A stretch of DNA of 64,000 nt from Sinorhizobium medicae. Lineage in GTDB: Bacteria > Pseudomonadota > Alphaproteobacteria > Rhizobiales > Rhizobiaceae. The stretch covers positions 352,799-416,798 of the forward strand of contig NZ_VITA01000005.1 in the NCBI RefSeq assembly GCF_007827695.1, in the 5' to 3' direction. Positions 1 to 9,025 of this stretch are shown piece by piece. The translations under genes were made by a program, and so were the position numbers. The notes beneath the pieces were generated by a model. It saw only the letters and a program-made list of their open reading frames with translations. It searched no databases and was not told where the DNA came from. Positions within the stretch are counted from its first letter, which is position 1; the number at the start of each line of letters is the position of its first letter.

Positions 1-1286
1 GAGCGGTTCGAACGGAACTGCCGTACGAAGGCAGCGGCAATCTTCTCGGCACCATAGAGGCCGATCAGTGTCTCCACGATCGCCTGTTCGTCCTCGCGCG
101 GAGGCTCGGCGAGCGCCGGGTCGGCGGCGATTCGCTCGTCGTCGCGCAACGCCACCTCGTCGGCGGACGGGGGCTTTGCCCAGGCCGCGGTGATTCGTGC
201 ATTTTCGAGCAGCCGTTCCGCCTTGCGACGCGCATTCACCGGGACGATCAGCGCGCTCACGCCTTTCTGGCCGGCGCGGCCGGTCCGGCCGCTGCGATGC
301 AGCAGCGTGTCGGAGTTGGTCGGCAGGTCGGCATGGATCACCAGCTCCAGGCCCGGAAGGTCGATACCGCGCGCCGCGACGTCGGTCGCGATACATACGC
401 GAGCGCGGCCGTCGCGCATGGCCTGCAGCGCATGGGTTCGTTCGTTCTGGCTGAGTTCACCGGAGAGCGCCACGACGGAAAATCCGCGATTGTTGAAGCG
501 CGCGGTCAGATGGTTGACCGCAGCGCGCGTCGAACAGAAGACGATCGCATTGCGCGCTTCGTAAAAGCGCAGCACGTTGATGATGGCATTCTCGCGGTCG
601 CTCGGCGCGACGAGCAGCGCGCGGTACTCGATATCGCCATGCTGCTTCTGTTCGGAGGTGACCCCTATGCGCACGGCATCGCGCTGGTAGTTCTTTGCAA
701 GCGTCGCGATCGAACGCGGCACGGTGGCCGAGAACATCAGCGTGCGGCGATCCGCCGGTGCCGCCTCGAGAATGAACTCCAGATCCTCGCGGAAGCCGAG
801 ATCCAGCATCTCGTCGGCTTCATCGAGCACGACGGCTTTCAGCTCCGATATGTCGAGGGATCCCCGGCGGATGTGGTCGCAGAGCCGCCCCGGCGTGCCG
901 ACGACGATATGGGCGCCGCGATCGAGCATGCGCCGCTCGCTGCGCATGTCCATGCCGCCCACGCAGGAGGCGATGGTGGCTCCGGCAATCTCGTAGAGCC
1001 ATTCAAGCTCGCGCTTGACCTGCAGCGCCAGTTCGCGCGTCGGCGCGATCACGAGTGCAAGCGGAGCGCCCGGCTGCGCGAATTGTCTTGCCGAACCGAT
1101 GAGTGTGGGCGCCAGCGCCAGGCCGAAGGCCACCGTCTTGCCGGAACCGGTCTGGGCCGAAACCAGCGCGTCGGCGGTGCCCAGCGCCGGGTCCAGCATG
1201 GCCTGCTGAACCGGTGTCAGCGTTTCGTAACCGCGTTTTGCCAACGCCTCGGCGATCGCTGGTGCGATCCCTGCTAGTTCTGTCAT
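1..1286 (-). CDS. DEAD-box ATP-dependent RNA helicase (3' end cut by window)
   Basis: Superfamily 2 RNA helicase that unwinds RNA duplexes using ATP, expected in the cytoplasm in ribosome assembly or mRNA turnover. From the ATG at 1286 the frame stays open to base 1, giving about 428 residues with no stop, so the C-terminus lies outside the window. Visible motifs in order are a Q-motif (about 23-31), Walker A AQTGSGKT (44-51), PTRELA (about 82-87), DEAD (155-158), SAT, and the C-terminal helicase motifs ARGID and HRSGRTGR. The sequence resembles the DbpA/RhlE type, but the specificity-giving tail is missing. It is transcribed leftward, 152 bases away from the neighbouring DUF805 gene. Confidence 0.93.
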   Translation of the reverse strand, partial: MTELAGIAPAIAEALAKRGYETLTPVQQAMLDPALGTADALVSAQTGSGKTVAFGLALAPTLIGSARQFAQPGAPLALVIAPTRELALQVKRELEWLYEIAGATIASCVGGMDMRSERRMLDRGAHIVVGTPGRLCDHIRRGSLDISELKAVVLDEADEMLDLGFREDLEFILEAAPADRRTLMFSATVPRSIATLAKNYQRDAVRIGVTSEQKQHGDIEYRALLVAPSDRENAIINVLRFYEARNAIVFCSTRAAVNHLTARFNNRGFSVVALSGELSQNERTHALQAMRDGRARVCIATDVAARGIDLPGLELVIHADLPTNSDTLLHRSGRTGRAGQKGVSALIVPVNARRKAERLLENARITAAWAKPPSADEVALRDDERIAADPALAEPPREDEQAIVETLIGLYGAEKIAAAFVRQFRSNR

Positions 1287-1438
1287 GTCTCTTCTTTCGG
1301 ATTTCGGTCGTCGCCGGCGGAAGAGCGAACCTTGGTGCAGGTTGTCATCAGGCGTCGATTGCCGCGGCCAACGTGGTCGCGGCCCTGTTCAGTTGCCGCG
1401 CTACATACTTGGTGAGCAGGCAAATGTACAGGGCGGAA

Positions 1439-1798
1439 TCAATCGCCGGCCGGAGCGTTGCGCCGGCTCCCGTATTCGTTCGCCCGGTTCGCGCCAGGCC
1501 AGAGGCAGAGACCTATGAAAACGATCGGGCTCAGAACCGGGATGAAGAGGCAGAGCGCCAGTGGCCCGGGATAACCGATGTCGTGCAGGCGCTTGATTGC
1601 CAGCATGGCGATGGAGACGGTTGAAATTACGCCGGAAACGATCAGCGCCAGCGTCCAGAGGGCGAGCGCCGTATCGTCCCCCTCGTCCTTCATCATCTGC
1701 ACCAGAAAAATGGAGCCGACGGCGAACCAGAACAGCCAGGCAAGGAAAAAGGGGAGGCGGCCGATACGGCCGGAGGGGCTGAAGAACAGCCACGTCAT
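1439..1798 (-). CDS. DUF805 family small inner-membrane protein
   Basis: Predicted 119-residue membrane protein of the DUF805 (YhaH-like) family, function unknown. The protein begins MTWLFFSPSGRIGR, the usual DUF805 amino end, and has about four hydrophobic segments with the family motif IKRLHDIG near the middle. I chose the ATG at 1798 because AAGGAGG lies upstream, though about 12 bases away. An in-frame ATG at 1825 would add nine residues and would place the start 2 bases after the dapD stop. The gene follows dapD on the same strand and is probably co-transcribed with it; no functional link to lysine synthesis is evident. Confidence 0.72.
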   Translation of the reverse strand: MTWLFFSPSGRIGRLPFFLAWLFWFAVGSIFLVQMMKDEGDDTALALWTLALIVSGVISTVSIAMLAIKRLHDIGYPGPLALCLFIPVLSPIVFIGLCLWPGANRANEYGSRRNAPAGD

Positions 1799-1827
1799 GC
1801 TCGGCTGACGCCCCTCCTTGGCCATAG

Positions 1828-2685
1828 TCAGTCCCGGAGCAGTTCGTTGATGCCGGTCTTGGAGCGGGTCTTCTCGTCGACCCGTTTGACGATGACGGCG
1901 CAATAGAGGTTCGGAGCCGGCTGGCCGTTGCCCATGGCGGAACCGGAGGGCATGGAGCCTGCCACGACGACGGAATAGGGCGGCACCTCGCCGTACATCA
2001 CCTCACCCGTCGCCCGGTCGACGATCTTCGTCGACTTGCCGATGAAGACGCCCATGCCGAGCACCGAACCCTCGCGCACGATGCAGCCCTCGACCACCTC
2101 GGAGCGCGCACCGATGAAGCAATTGTCCTCGATGATGGTCGGACCGGCCTGCATCGGCTCAAGCACGCCGCCGATGCCGACGCCGCCCGAAAGATGCACG
2201 TTCTTGCCGATCTGTGCGCAGGAGCCGACGGTCGCCCAGGTGTCGACCATCGTTCCCTCGCCGACATAGGCGCCGAGATTGACGAAGGAGGGCATTAGGA
2301 CCGCATTCGGCGCGATATAGGCCGAGCGGCGGACAACGCAGTTCGGAACGGCGCGGAACCCGGCCTTCTCGAACTCGTTGACGCTCCAGCCGTCGAACTT
2401 GGAGGCAACCTTGTCCCACCAGACGGCTTCGCCCGGCCCGCCTCTGACGAGTTCCATCGGATTGAGACGAAAGGAGAGGAGTACCGCCTTCTTGAGCCAC
2501 TGGTTGACGGTCCAGGTCCCGTCCGCAGCGCGTTCGGCGACACGTACCTTGCCGCTGTCGAGCAGGTTCAGTGCCGCTTCCACGGCATCGCGAACCGCGC
2601 CGCGGGTGCCGGTATTGACGGCATCGCGATTTTCGAAGGCGGTCTCGATCGTCTGCGACGGGGAGGCGAGGTCGTGGTTCGTCAT
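1828..2685 (-). CDS. dapD: 2,3,4,5-tetrahydropyridine-2,6-dicarboxylate N-succinyltransferase
   Basis: Succinyl-CoA-dependent enzyme of the succinylase branch of lysine and meso-diaminopimelate synthesis, cytoplasmic and trimeric in the family. The 285-residue product has the expected length. Its N-terminal helical part is followed by a left-handed beta-helix made of hexapeptide repeats (about residues 110-240), including [10 protein letters not shown] and [16 protein letters not shown]. The ATG at 2685 is preceded by AAGGAA. The frame is open further upstream to 3027, but that part has no family similarity and overlaps the divergent gene. It is divergent from the LOG-family gene, with about 260 bases between starts. 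Confidence 0.97.
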   Translation of the reverse strand: MTNHDLASPSQTIETAFENRDAVNTGTRGAVRDAVEAALNLLDSGKVRVAERAADGTWTVNQWLKKAVLLSFRLNPMELVRGGPGEAVWWDKVASKFDGWSVNEFEKAGFRAVPNCVVRRSAYIAPNAVLMPSFVNLGAYVGEGTMVDTWATVGSCAQIGKNVHLSGGVGIGGVLEPMQAGPTIIEDNCFIGARSEVVEGCIVREGSVLGMGVFIGKSTKIVDRATGEVMYGEVPPYSVVVAGSMPSGSAMGNGQPAPNLYCAVIVKRVDEKTRSKTGINELLRD

Positions 2686-2946
2686 CGGAATTCCTTGAGT
2701 TCGGCGGTTTGTGCTGCAAGCTCTACTGCATAATTCCCGGAATCGGAACCGGCTTCGCCGGATTTTGCAGCGATTCGGGGCGGCATGGTTTTTCGGCTCA
2801 CGCTTGCTAACGGGGCTTGGTCGGCTAATGGGACTTGGCAAGTCTCGGCAATTCCGGCAGTAGGAACCGGACTGTGGTCGAGAATGGAACGAAAGCACGC
2901 GTCCGGACGAGGTCTCCGGTGTTCGAAACGCGACGGGAAGCGAAGT

Positions 2947-3846
2947 ATGGCACGCATGAAGAAGCGCACTTTGCGGCGCAAGGATGGGGTCTGGGACCCG
3001 CTCGCAGACAGCTCGCAGAGCAAACAACGCGCATCGGGCGTGCCGTTGACGCCGCAGTCGGCGTCCCCGACCTATCGTCTCGCCTATGTCGACGATGACT
3101 TCCTGTGCCGCGAGGAACTCAGGCCGGTCCGCCTGCAGCTCGAGCTCCTCAAGACCGAGATGATGCTCGAGGAGCGCGGCATAAACTCAACCGTGGTGAT
3201 GTTCGGCGGCGCCCGCATTCCGGAACCCGGCGGCGAGGCCTGGGCGGCCAAGAACGACATCCAGCGCAAGAATCTCGAGGCCGCTTCGATCTATTATGAT
3301 GAGGCGCGCAAGTTCGCGCGGCTGTGCTCGGAACAGTCCGCAAAGCTGGACTACAAGGAATATGTGGTCGTCACCGGTGGCGGCCCCGGCGTCATGGAGG
3401 CGGGCAATCGCGGAGCGGCAGACGTAGGCGCTCCCTCAATCGGCCTCAACATCGTGCTCCCGCACGAGCAGGCGCCGAACCAGTTCGTCACGCCGGAACT
3501 GTCCTTCAACTTCCACTATTTCGCCATCCGCAAGATGCATTTCCTGTTGCGGGCCAAGGCGGTGACGGTATTTCCCGGCGGCTTCGGCACGCTCGATGAG
3601 CTTTTCGAGACCATGACGCTGATGCAGACCGGCCGCCTTGCCCTGGTGCCACTCATCCTCTTCGGCGAAAAGTTCTGGCGCAGCATCATCAATTTCAAGG
3701 CACTGGCCGAATTCGGCACCATCGCGCCCGACGACATCGACCTTTTGCATTTCGTCGAGACCGCCGAAGAGGCCTGGGACATCATCGCCGCCTTTTACGA
3801 GAAGGTCGATCCCAAGTCGGTGCCGATGGCCTCCGGGCGGCGGTAA
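2947..3846 (+). CDS. LOG-family nucleotide phosphoribohydrolase-like protein
   Basis: Belongs to the LOG/YgdH 'lysine decarboxylase-like' family, whose characterised members cleave nucleoside 5'-monophosphates (cytokinin ribotides or AMP) to base and ribose 5-phosphate. The family motifs are clear: [14 protein letters not shown] around residue 140 and PGGFGTLDE around residue 210. The 299-residue protein has an N-terminal extension of about 85 residues before the Rossmann core, as in longer (type II) members. The ATG at 2947 has GGGAAG six bases upstream. Its TAA stop at 3844-3846 directly abuts the stop of the convergent nucleotidase gene with no spacer. The exact substrate cannot be told from sequence. 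Confidence 0.85.
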   Translation: MARMKKRTLRRKDGVWDPLADSSQSKQRASGVPLTPQSASPTYRLAYVDDDFLCREELRPVRLQLELLKTEMMLEERGINSTVVMFGGARIPEPGGEAWAAKNDIQRKNLEAASIYYDEARKFARLCSEQSAKLDYKEYVVVTGGGPGVMEAGNRGAADVGAPSIGLNIVLPHEQAPNQFVTPELSFNFHYFAIRKMHFLLRAKAVTVFPGGFGTLDELFETMTLMQTGRLALVPLILFGEKFWRSIINFKALAEFGTIAPDDIDLLHFVETAEEAWDIIAAFYEKVDPKSVPMASGRR

Positions 3847-4560
3847 CTACACGGCCGGGACCACGCAGCGCAGGAAAGCGGCGAGATCCTCCGTGACATA
3901 GTCGATCTGATCGTCGGCGTCGCTCGAGGTCTCCCAGGCCTCGGCGAACTCGTATTCGAGATTGCGCGGTACGAGCAGCACCGTTTTCATGCCGAGCGCC
4001 TTCGGGACCACCAGGTTGCGCGGCAGATCCTCGAACATGGCCGCGTTCTGCGTATCGATGCGGTGAAGGCCCATGAATTTGTCGTAGGTGTCGCCGGCAG
4101 GCTTCGGTATGAAACCGGCCGCGACGATGTCGAAAATGTCGTCGAAGTGCTCGAGGATACCGAGTGCCCTTGCCGTCATCTCCGCATGGGCGACGCTGCC
4201 ATTGGTGAAGATGAACTTGCGTCCGGGTAAAGCCCTGATCGCCTCGCCGAGCGCCGGGTCGGCCGGCACGACGCTGTAATCGATGGCGTGGGCTCTTTCG
4301 AGAAAATCGTTCGGGTCGATGCCGTGGTGGAGCATCAGGCCCTGCAGCGTGGTGCCGTGGTCGCGGTAGTAGTCCTTCTGAAGCTTCTTCGCTTCCGCCG
4401 GTTCAAGCGACAGGAGTTCGGCGACATAGGCCGTCATGTTGCGGTCGATCTGCGAGAACAGATTGACGTGATGCGGATAGAGCGTGTTGTCGAGGTCGAA
4501 GACCCAGTCGGTGACGTGGGCGAATTCGGCACGGGTCGGCTGACGGTCGAGCTTTTTCAT
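3847..4560 (-). CDS. HAD-family pyrimidine 5'-nucleotidase
   Basis: Haloacid-dehalogenase-fold phosphatase of the pyrimidine 5'-nucleotidase (SDT1-like) type, predicted to dephosphorylate UMP/CMP or related phosphates. The motifs are VFDLDNTLYP near residue 20 (nucleophile DxD), FTNGS near 105, and the acidic FEDLPRN near 180. The 237-residue length is usual for the group. I start at the ATG at 4560 (MKKLDRQ), where homologues begin. No strong Shine-Dalgarno sequence is visible, and an in-frame upstream codon at 4596 cannot be excluded. It runs convergent with the LOG-family gene, and both act on nucleotide phosphates, which may reflect shared nucleotide salvage. Confidence 0.85.
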   Translation of the reverse strand: MKKLDRQPTRAEFAHVTDWVFDLDNTLYPHHVNLFSQIDRNMTAYVAELLSLEPAEAKKLQKDYYRDHGTTLQGLMLHHGIDPNDFLERAHAIDYSVVPADPALGEAIRALPGRKFIFTNGSVAHAEMTARALGILEHFDDIFDIVAAGFIPKPAGDTYDKFMGLHRIDTQNAAMFEDLPRNLVVPKALGMKTVLLVPRNLEYEFAEAWETSSDADDQIDYVTEDLAAFLRCVVPAV

Positions 4561-4768
4561 GGCCGGCTTTATGACACGGTGAGGCTTGCGAAGCAAAACG
4601 GTTTGTCGAACTCTGCCTCGATAGGCGATGGATTGTTTCCCGCTTGCATGTTAGAGCGTCGCACTGTTTCGCTCGAACGCTGAAAAAATCAACTAACCTC
4701 TTGAACTGTAAGCGCTTCCGGACGGAAGGTCGTTACACGTTTTCCTGGGAGTACTTTAGCAGGTAAAT

Positions 4769-5683
4769 ATGGAAACCTGGGTTCTCATCACCGTCGCAGC
4801 GGCCTTCCTTCAAAATGTCCGCTCCTCCATGCAGAAGCACTTGAAAGGGGTCATGGGCACCACCGGCGCGACATTCGTCCGCTTTGGTTTCGGCCTACCT
4901 TTCGCACTTCTTTACCTCGTTCTGCTCTGGCGTGTCGGGGGGCACCAGCTGCCCGTGCCGAACGGCACATTCTATCTCTGGGCGGTGGTCGGAGGTTTGG
5001 CGCAGATCGCGGCGACTTTCCTGCTCCTGCATCTCTTCTCCTTCCGCAACTTCGCGGTCGGGACCGCCTATTCCCGGACCGAACCCGCCCAGGCGGCGCT
5101 CTTCGGGTTGATTTTCCTCGGTGAAAAGGCGAGCCAGGGAGCGCTGATTGCGATCGCCATTTCAGTCGTCGGCGTTATGCTGATCTCCGTCGCGCGGACG
5201 ACGCTCAGCGCGCGCTCCCTGGTGACCTCCGTTCTCAGCCCTACGGCCGGGATCGGCTTGCTCTCCGGTACTTTCTTCGGGCTCTCAGCCGTTTCCTATC
5301 GTTCGGCCTCGCTTGCACTGGAGCCAAGTCTGCCTCAGCCGGACTATCTGATCCAGGCGAGCTTCACGCTCGGCTTCGTCATCCTGCTGCAGACGATCAT
5401 CATGCTCGTCTGGATCGTCGCGCGCGAACGCGACGAACTGAAACGCATAGGCGCCGCCTGGAAGCCGGCTTTCGTCGTAGGCTTCGTCGGCGCGTCCGCT
5501 TCCTTCGGCTGGTTCGCAGCGATGACTTTGCAGCAGGCGGCGATCGTAAAGGTGGTTGCACAGGTGGAGATGATCTTCACCTTCGCCTCGTCTTTCTTCA
5601 TCTTCCGGGAATGGATCAACCGGCTCGAACTCTTCGGCTGCCTGCTGATCGTGCTCGGCGTGGTCATGCTGCTCGTGATATGA
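4769..5683 (+). CDS. EamA/DMT-family permease
   Basis: Drug/metabolite transporter superfamily protein of 304 residues with about ten hydrophobic helices, the usual two-EamA-domain architecture in the inner membrane. The second half ends in a helix-rich stretch with the acidic pair typical after a substrate-binding helix (VEMIFTFASSFFIFREW). The substrate is unknown; family members export amino acids, metabolites or drugs. The ATG at 4769 follows an AGCAGGTAAAT stretch that is a weak ribosome site. It stands alone between the leftward nucleotidase gene and the Ada gene. The 170-base upstream gap presumably carries divergent promoters. Confidence 0.85.
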   Translation: METWVLITVAAAFLQNVRSSMQKHLKGVMGTTGATFVRFGFGLPFALLYLVLLWRVGGHQLPVPNGTFYLWAVVGGLAQIAATFLLLHLFSFRNFAVGTAYSRTEPAQAALFGLIFLGEKASQGALIAIAISVVGVMLISVARTTLSARSLVTSVLSPTAGIGLLSGTFFGLSAVSYRSASLALEPSLPQPDYLIQASFTLGFVILLQTIIMLVWIVARERDELKRIGAAWKPAFVVGFVGASASFGWFAAMTLQQAAIVKVVAQVEMIFTFASSFFIFREWINRLELFGCLLIVLGVVMLLVI

Positions 5684-5743
5684 ATCACCGGCGCGGTTGC
5701 ACGAAATAGATGCCCGAATTTCGGCGGACGTCGCGCCTGACGG

Positions 5744-6871
5744 ATGCTACAAAGCAATATGCTTTTCGATCTTCCGAATGATGATATCCTTTACGATGCG
5801 CTGCTGGCCCGCAGTTCCGATTATGAGGGCCAGGCCTTCGTCTGCGTCAAAAGCACCGGCATCTTCTGCCGGCTCTCATGTCCCGCGCGCAAGCCGAAGC
5901 GGGAAAACAGCATTTTCTTCGACAGTGTGTCCGCCTGCGTCAATTCCGGCTTCCGGCCGTGCCAACGCTGCCGACCGCTGGAGCAGGTGTCCGGTAAGGA
6001 TCCGCTGGTCAAAGACCTCCTGCGACTGCTCGACAGCCGTCCGGATCATCGCTGGACCGAGGGCGATCTCGTTCGGCGCGGCTTCGATCCCTCCACCGTG
6101 CGGCGCGCCTTCAAGCGCAGCCTTGGCGTTACCTTTCTCGATCTCGCCCGGCAGCGGCGAATGGGTGAGGCCGCGCGCCAGCTCTCCGTCGGCTCCAGCG
6201 TCATCGAGGCGCAGATCGACGCGGGCTACGAGTCTCCGAGCGGTTTCCGCACCGCCTTCGCGCGGCTGGTCGGAGAGGCTCCTGCGAAATCGCAGGGCCG
6301 CGTGCTGCTGTTTGCCGACTGGGTAGAGACGCCGCTCGGTCCGATGGTGGCCGTTGCCGACCGGACGCATCTTCATCTGATCGAGTTTCATGACCGCCGC
6401 GCGCTTCCCGCGGAAATGGAAAAGCTCAAGCGCAAGACGCTCTCGGCGGTGGTGCGCGGTAGAACGCCCCCCATCGACCAGGCGGAGCGTGAGCTCAAGA
6501 ATTATTTTGCCGGTCGCTCTGCCGATTTTCGCACGCCCCTTGCGATGGACGGCAGTGCTTTCGAGCGCCAGGTATGGGCAGAACTGGTGGCGATACCCGC
6601 AGGGGAGACGCGATCCTACAGCGACATCGCGCGGAAAATCGCCAGCCATCAGGCGGTCCGGGCCGTTGCCAGGGCCAATGGCGCCAACTGCTTTGCAATT
6701 CTCGTGCCTTGCCACCGCTGCGTCGGTGCGGACGGATCTTTGACGGGCCATGGCGGTGGGCTGCAGCGCAAGCGATGGCTGCTGCGCCACGAGGGCAGAA
6801 TGCATCCTGCGGAGCTGTTCAAAGGTTGGGACGGGGAGGAGCCGGTGCAGGCCGGCGCTCTTTCGGTTTGA
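5744..6871 (+). CDS. ada: Ada: methyl-sensing activator and O6-alkylguanine-DNA methyltransferase
   Basis: Adaptive-response protein that repairs methylphosphotriesters and O6-methylguanine and, once methylated, activates repair genes. Domains in order are an N-terminal zinc domain with the CRLSC and CQRC cysteine pairs (about residues 46-76), an AraC-type helix-turn-helix region (about 85-180), and a C-terminal methyltransferase domain with the active-site loop PCHRC (about residue 325). Canonical proteins have PCHRV, so the second cysteine is unusual. The 375-residue length is close to the 354 of E. coli Ada. An alternative ATG at 5759 (MLFDLPN) is also plausible. The following PEP-mutase-like gene starts 37 bases after the stop and may share its transcript. 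Confidence 0.9.
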   Translation: MLQSNMLFDLPNDDILYDALLARSSDYEGQAFVCVKSTGIFCRLSCPARKPKRENSIFFDSVSACVNSGFRPCQRCRPLEQVSGKDPLVKDLLRLLDSRPDHRWTEGDLVRRGFDPSTVRRAFKRSLGVTFLDLARQRRMGEAARQLSVGSSVIEAQIDAGYESPSGFRTAFARLVGEAPAKSQGRVLLFADWVETPLGPMVAVADRTHLHLIEFHDRRALPAEMEKLKRKTLSAVVRGRTPPIDQAERELKNYFAGRSADFRTPLAMDGSAFERQVWAELVAIPAGETRSYSDIARKIASHQAVRAVARANGANCFAILVPCHRCVGADGSLTGHGGGLQRKRWLLRHEGRMHPAELFKGWDGEEPVQAGALSV

Positions 6872-6908
6872 CAGGATCGATGAACGCATTGGATTGGGAG
6901 AAGACACG

Positions 6909-7685
6909 ATGAGCCAGGAAGAAAATGCGCTTGCCTTCGAGGCACTGCACCGGAAAGGCGATCCGGTGATTCTGTACAACATCTGGGATGCGGGCAGCGC
7001 CCGCTGCGTGGCAGAGGCCGGCGCCAAGGCGCTTGCCACCGGGAGCTGGTCGGTCGCTGCGGCACACGGCTATACGGACGGGCAGAAGCTGCCGCTGCCT
7101 CTGCTGCTCGAGACCGTGCGCGAGATCGTCGCGGCAACCGGCCTCCCGCTCTCGGTGGATTTCGAGGGTGCCTATTCGGAGGATCCGGCTCAGGCTGCGG
7201 CGAACGTCGCGCAAATTATGGATGCGGGGTGCATCGGGATCAATTTCGAGGACCAGGTGATAGGAAAGGGCGGTGTCCATCCGATCGACGGGCAGGCGGC
7301 TCGCGTCCGCGCAATCCGCGAAATGGCCGAGCGACGGGGCGTTCGGTTGTTTATCAACGCTCGCACCGACCTCTTCCTGCAAGAGGGTGATGCGGAGCGC
7401 CACACGGCACTGATGGAGGACGCGATTGCCCGCGCCGAAGCCTATGCCGATGCGGGCGCGAGTGGTTTCTTCGCGCCGGGGCTCGCCGATGAGACCCTCA
7501 TCGCCAGGCTTTGCGCGGCTTCGCCTTTGCCTGTCAACGTGATGATGAAGCCGGGAGCGCCGGATATCGCCAGGCTTTCCGCTGCCGGCGTGGGGAGAGT
7601 GAGCTATGGACCGTTCCCTTATCGGGGCATGATGGCTTGGCTGCGCGGCGAGGCCGAGAAAGTCTATGCGAGCGCGGGGAAGTAG
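6909..7685 (+). CDS. Isocitrate lyase/PEP-mutase superfamily protein
   Basis: A 258-residue TIM-barrel enzyme of the phosphoenolpyruvate mutase/isocitrate lyase superfamily, members of which make or break C-C or C-P bonds of small oxoacids. Visible features are NIWDAGSAR near residue 24, the Mg-binding SVDFEGAYSED near 90 and INFEDQV near 117. The KKCGH loop of true isocitrate lyase is absent, so it is not glyoxylate-cycle AceA. The ATG at 6909 is preceded by GGGAGAAG. It lies 37 bases after ada, in the same direction. The frame extends upstream inside ada, but the Shine-Dalgarno site fixes the start. The substrate is not predictable. Confidence 0.85.
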   Translation: MSQEENALAFEALHRKGDPVILYNIWDAGSARCVAEAGAKALATGSWSVAAAHGYTDGQKLPLPLLLETVREIVAATGLPLSVDFEGAYSEDPAQAAANVAQIMDAGCIGINFEDQVIGKGGVHPIDGQAARVRAIREMAERRGVRLFINARTDLFLQEGDAERHTALMEDAIARAEAYADAGASGFFAPGLADETLIARLCAASPLPVNVMMKPGAPDIARLSAAGVGRVSYGPFPYRGMMAWLRGEAEKVYASAGK

Positions 7686-7721
7686 CGAAGGGCGGGATAG
7701 GGTGCGCTGATGTACAAGAGA

Positions 7722-7762
7722 TTCGCTCCTCTCCTCGGGTTGAACCCGAGGAGAGGAGCGAA
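7722..7762. terminator. Bidirectional terminator with 20-bp perfect arms
   Basis: A perfect inverted repeat with 20-base arms (7722-7741 and 7743-7762) around one central base lies exactly between the convergent PEP-mutase-like gene and argB. The stem is GC-rich inside (CTCCTCTCCTCGGG) and begins and ends with TTC/GAA, but has no long U-run. Its place between two converging stops supports a terminator serving both strands. Confidence 0.8.
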
Positions 7763-7784
7763 ATGACGCGAATTAAGGCGCGCC

Positions 7785-8672
7785 TCACGGCACGATGAGT
7801 GTGCCCGCACCGTGCTCGGTGAAAATTTCGAGCAGTACTGCATGTGCCGTCTTGCCGTTGAGGATGACGACGCCCTGCACGCCGGCCCCGATGGCCTCGA
7901 TGCAGGTCTCCACCTTCGGGATCATGCCGCCCGATATGGTACCGTCGGCAATCAGCGCCCGTGCCTCTGCGACAGAGAGCTGCTTGATGAGCTCGCCCTT
8001 CTTGTTCAGGACGCCGGGGACATCGGTCAGGAAGAGGAGGCGCGTCGCGTTGAGTGCGCCGGCGATCGCGCCGGCAAAGGTGTCGGCGTTGATGTTGTAG
8101 GTGTGGCCGTCCCGGCCCGGCGCGACCGGAGCGATCACGGGTATCATCTCGGAGCGGGCAAGCAGATCGAGAAGCGTGCGGTCCACCTCGACCACATCTC
8201 CGACGAAGCCGAGGTCGAGTACGCGCTCGATATTGGAATCCGGGTCGCGGATCGTCTTCTTCGCCTTTTCCGCAAAGACCATGTTGCCGTCCTTGCCGCA
8301 AAGGCCGATCGCCCATTCGCCGGTCTGATTGATCAGCGCGACGATCTCCTTGTTGATCGATCCGGCAAGCACCATCTCCACGATCTCGACCGTCTTCTCG
8401 TCAGTGACGCGGAGCCCGCCTTCGAACTTTGATTCGATGCCCATCTTGTTGAGCATGGCGCCGATCTGAGGGCCGCCTCCATGCACGACGATCGGATTGA
8501 CGCCGGACTGTTTCAGAAGCGCGACATCGCTTGCAAAAGCGCGCCCGAGCTCGGCATTTCCCATGGCGTGGCCGCCATATTTGACGACGATCGTCTTGTT
8601 CTCGTAGCGCTGCATATAAGGCAGTGCCTGGGCGAGCAGACGGGCCTGGATTTCACTTTCTGATGCGGACAT
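7785..8672 (-). CDS. argB: Acetylglutamate kinase
   Basis: Phosphorylates N-acetyl-L-glutamate with ATP, the second and usually arginine-inhibited step of arginine synthesis in the cytoplasm. The 295-residue amino-acid-kinase-fold protein has KYGGHAM near residue 30 (ATP phosphate-binding lysine), [10 protein letters not shown] near 65, and the C-terminal nucleotide site around GGMIPKVE. The length and the N-terminal helix are those of the arginine-sensitive hexameric type, so feedback inhibition is likely. In relatives argB sits directly behind yihA (engB); here the anti-sigma-like and DUF1269 genes lie between them. Confidence 0.97.
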   Translation of the reverse strand: MSASESEIQARLLAQALPYMQRYENKTIVVKYGGHAMGNAELGRAFASDVALLKQSGVNPIVVHGGGPQIGAMLNKMGIESKFEGGLRVTDEKTVEIVEMVLAGSINKEIVALINQTGEWAIGLCGKDGNMVFAEKAKKTIRDPDSNIERVLDLGFVGDVVEVDRTLLDLLARSEMIPVIAPVAPGRDGHTYNINADTFAGAIAGALNATRLLFLTDVPGVLNKKGELIKQLSVAEARALIADGTISGGMIPKVETCIEAIGAGVQGVVILNGKTAHAVLLEIFTEHGAGTLIVP

Positions 8673-9025
8673 GGCGGATCCTCGAAATTATCGGCTGCTG
8701 TTTAGCGCAACTTTCCGGCGGATGGAATGATCCGGCCGCAACATAAAGCCATTGTGACGGCGGTCGCCTGCTGTGCGAAGGGTGGTGCCGCATAGCCGAT
8801 AAGCCGATTGACGAGCCCCGTAATTTGGCTGATCCTGCGTTGAGCCGGAATGTCATAGGTGCGGGGAAGCTTACGCGCGTTCGGCGGAATACGCGCCGCC
8901 GCATGCTCGAAAATGAGCTGCGGGGTGCGGAACGAGATGATTGCGTTTCCGTTAATTGCGATGCGGATGCGTTGACGCGCGCTGCGGTTCCAGGACCATC
9001 GTGATCTGAGAGAGTGCAGGGATCC
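8673..9025. other. 353-base gap between argB and the anti-sigma gene
   Basis: Divergent promoter region with no convincing gene. A leftward frame (8702-8960) stays open and reads reasonably, but it has no start codon of its own unless it begins inside the opposite gene, so I did not call it. Around 8870-8905 complementary GCGCGT/ACGCGC arms could fold. No remnant of a sigma-factor gene is recognisable on the plus strand. Confidence 0.5.

Noticed and set aside
297-1277. Long rightward open frame opposite the helicase gene
   Set aside because: It mirrors the helicase in the antisense frame typical of high-GC coding DNA and has no family motif, while the leftward frame carries all helicase motifs.
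4640-4690. Clr-like site (TGTTTCGCTCGAACGC)
   Set aside because: The left half fits the consensus but the right half fails at two positions.
6909-7685. Isocitrate lyase
   Set aside because: Too short and lacks the KKCGH catalytic loop; only superfamily membership is supported.
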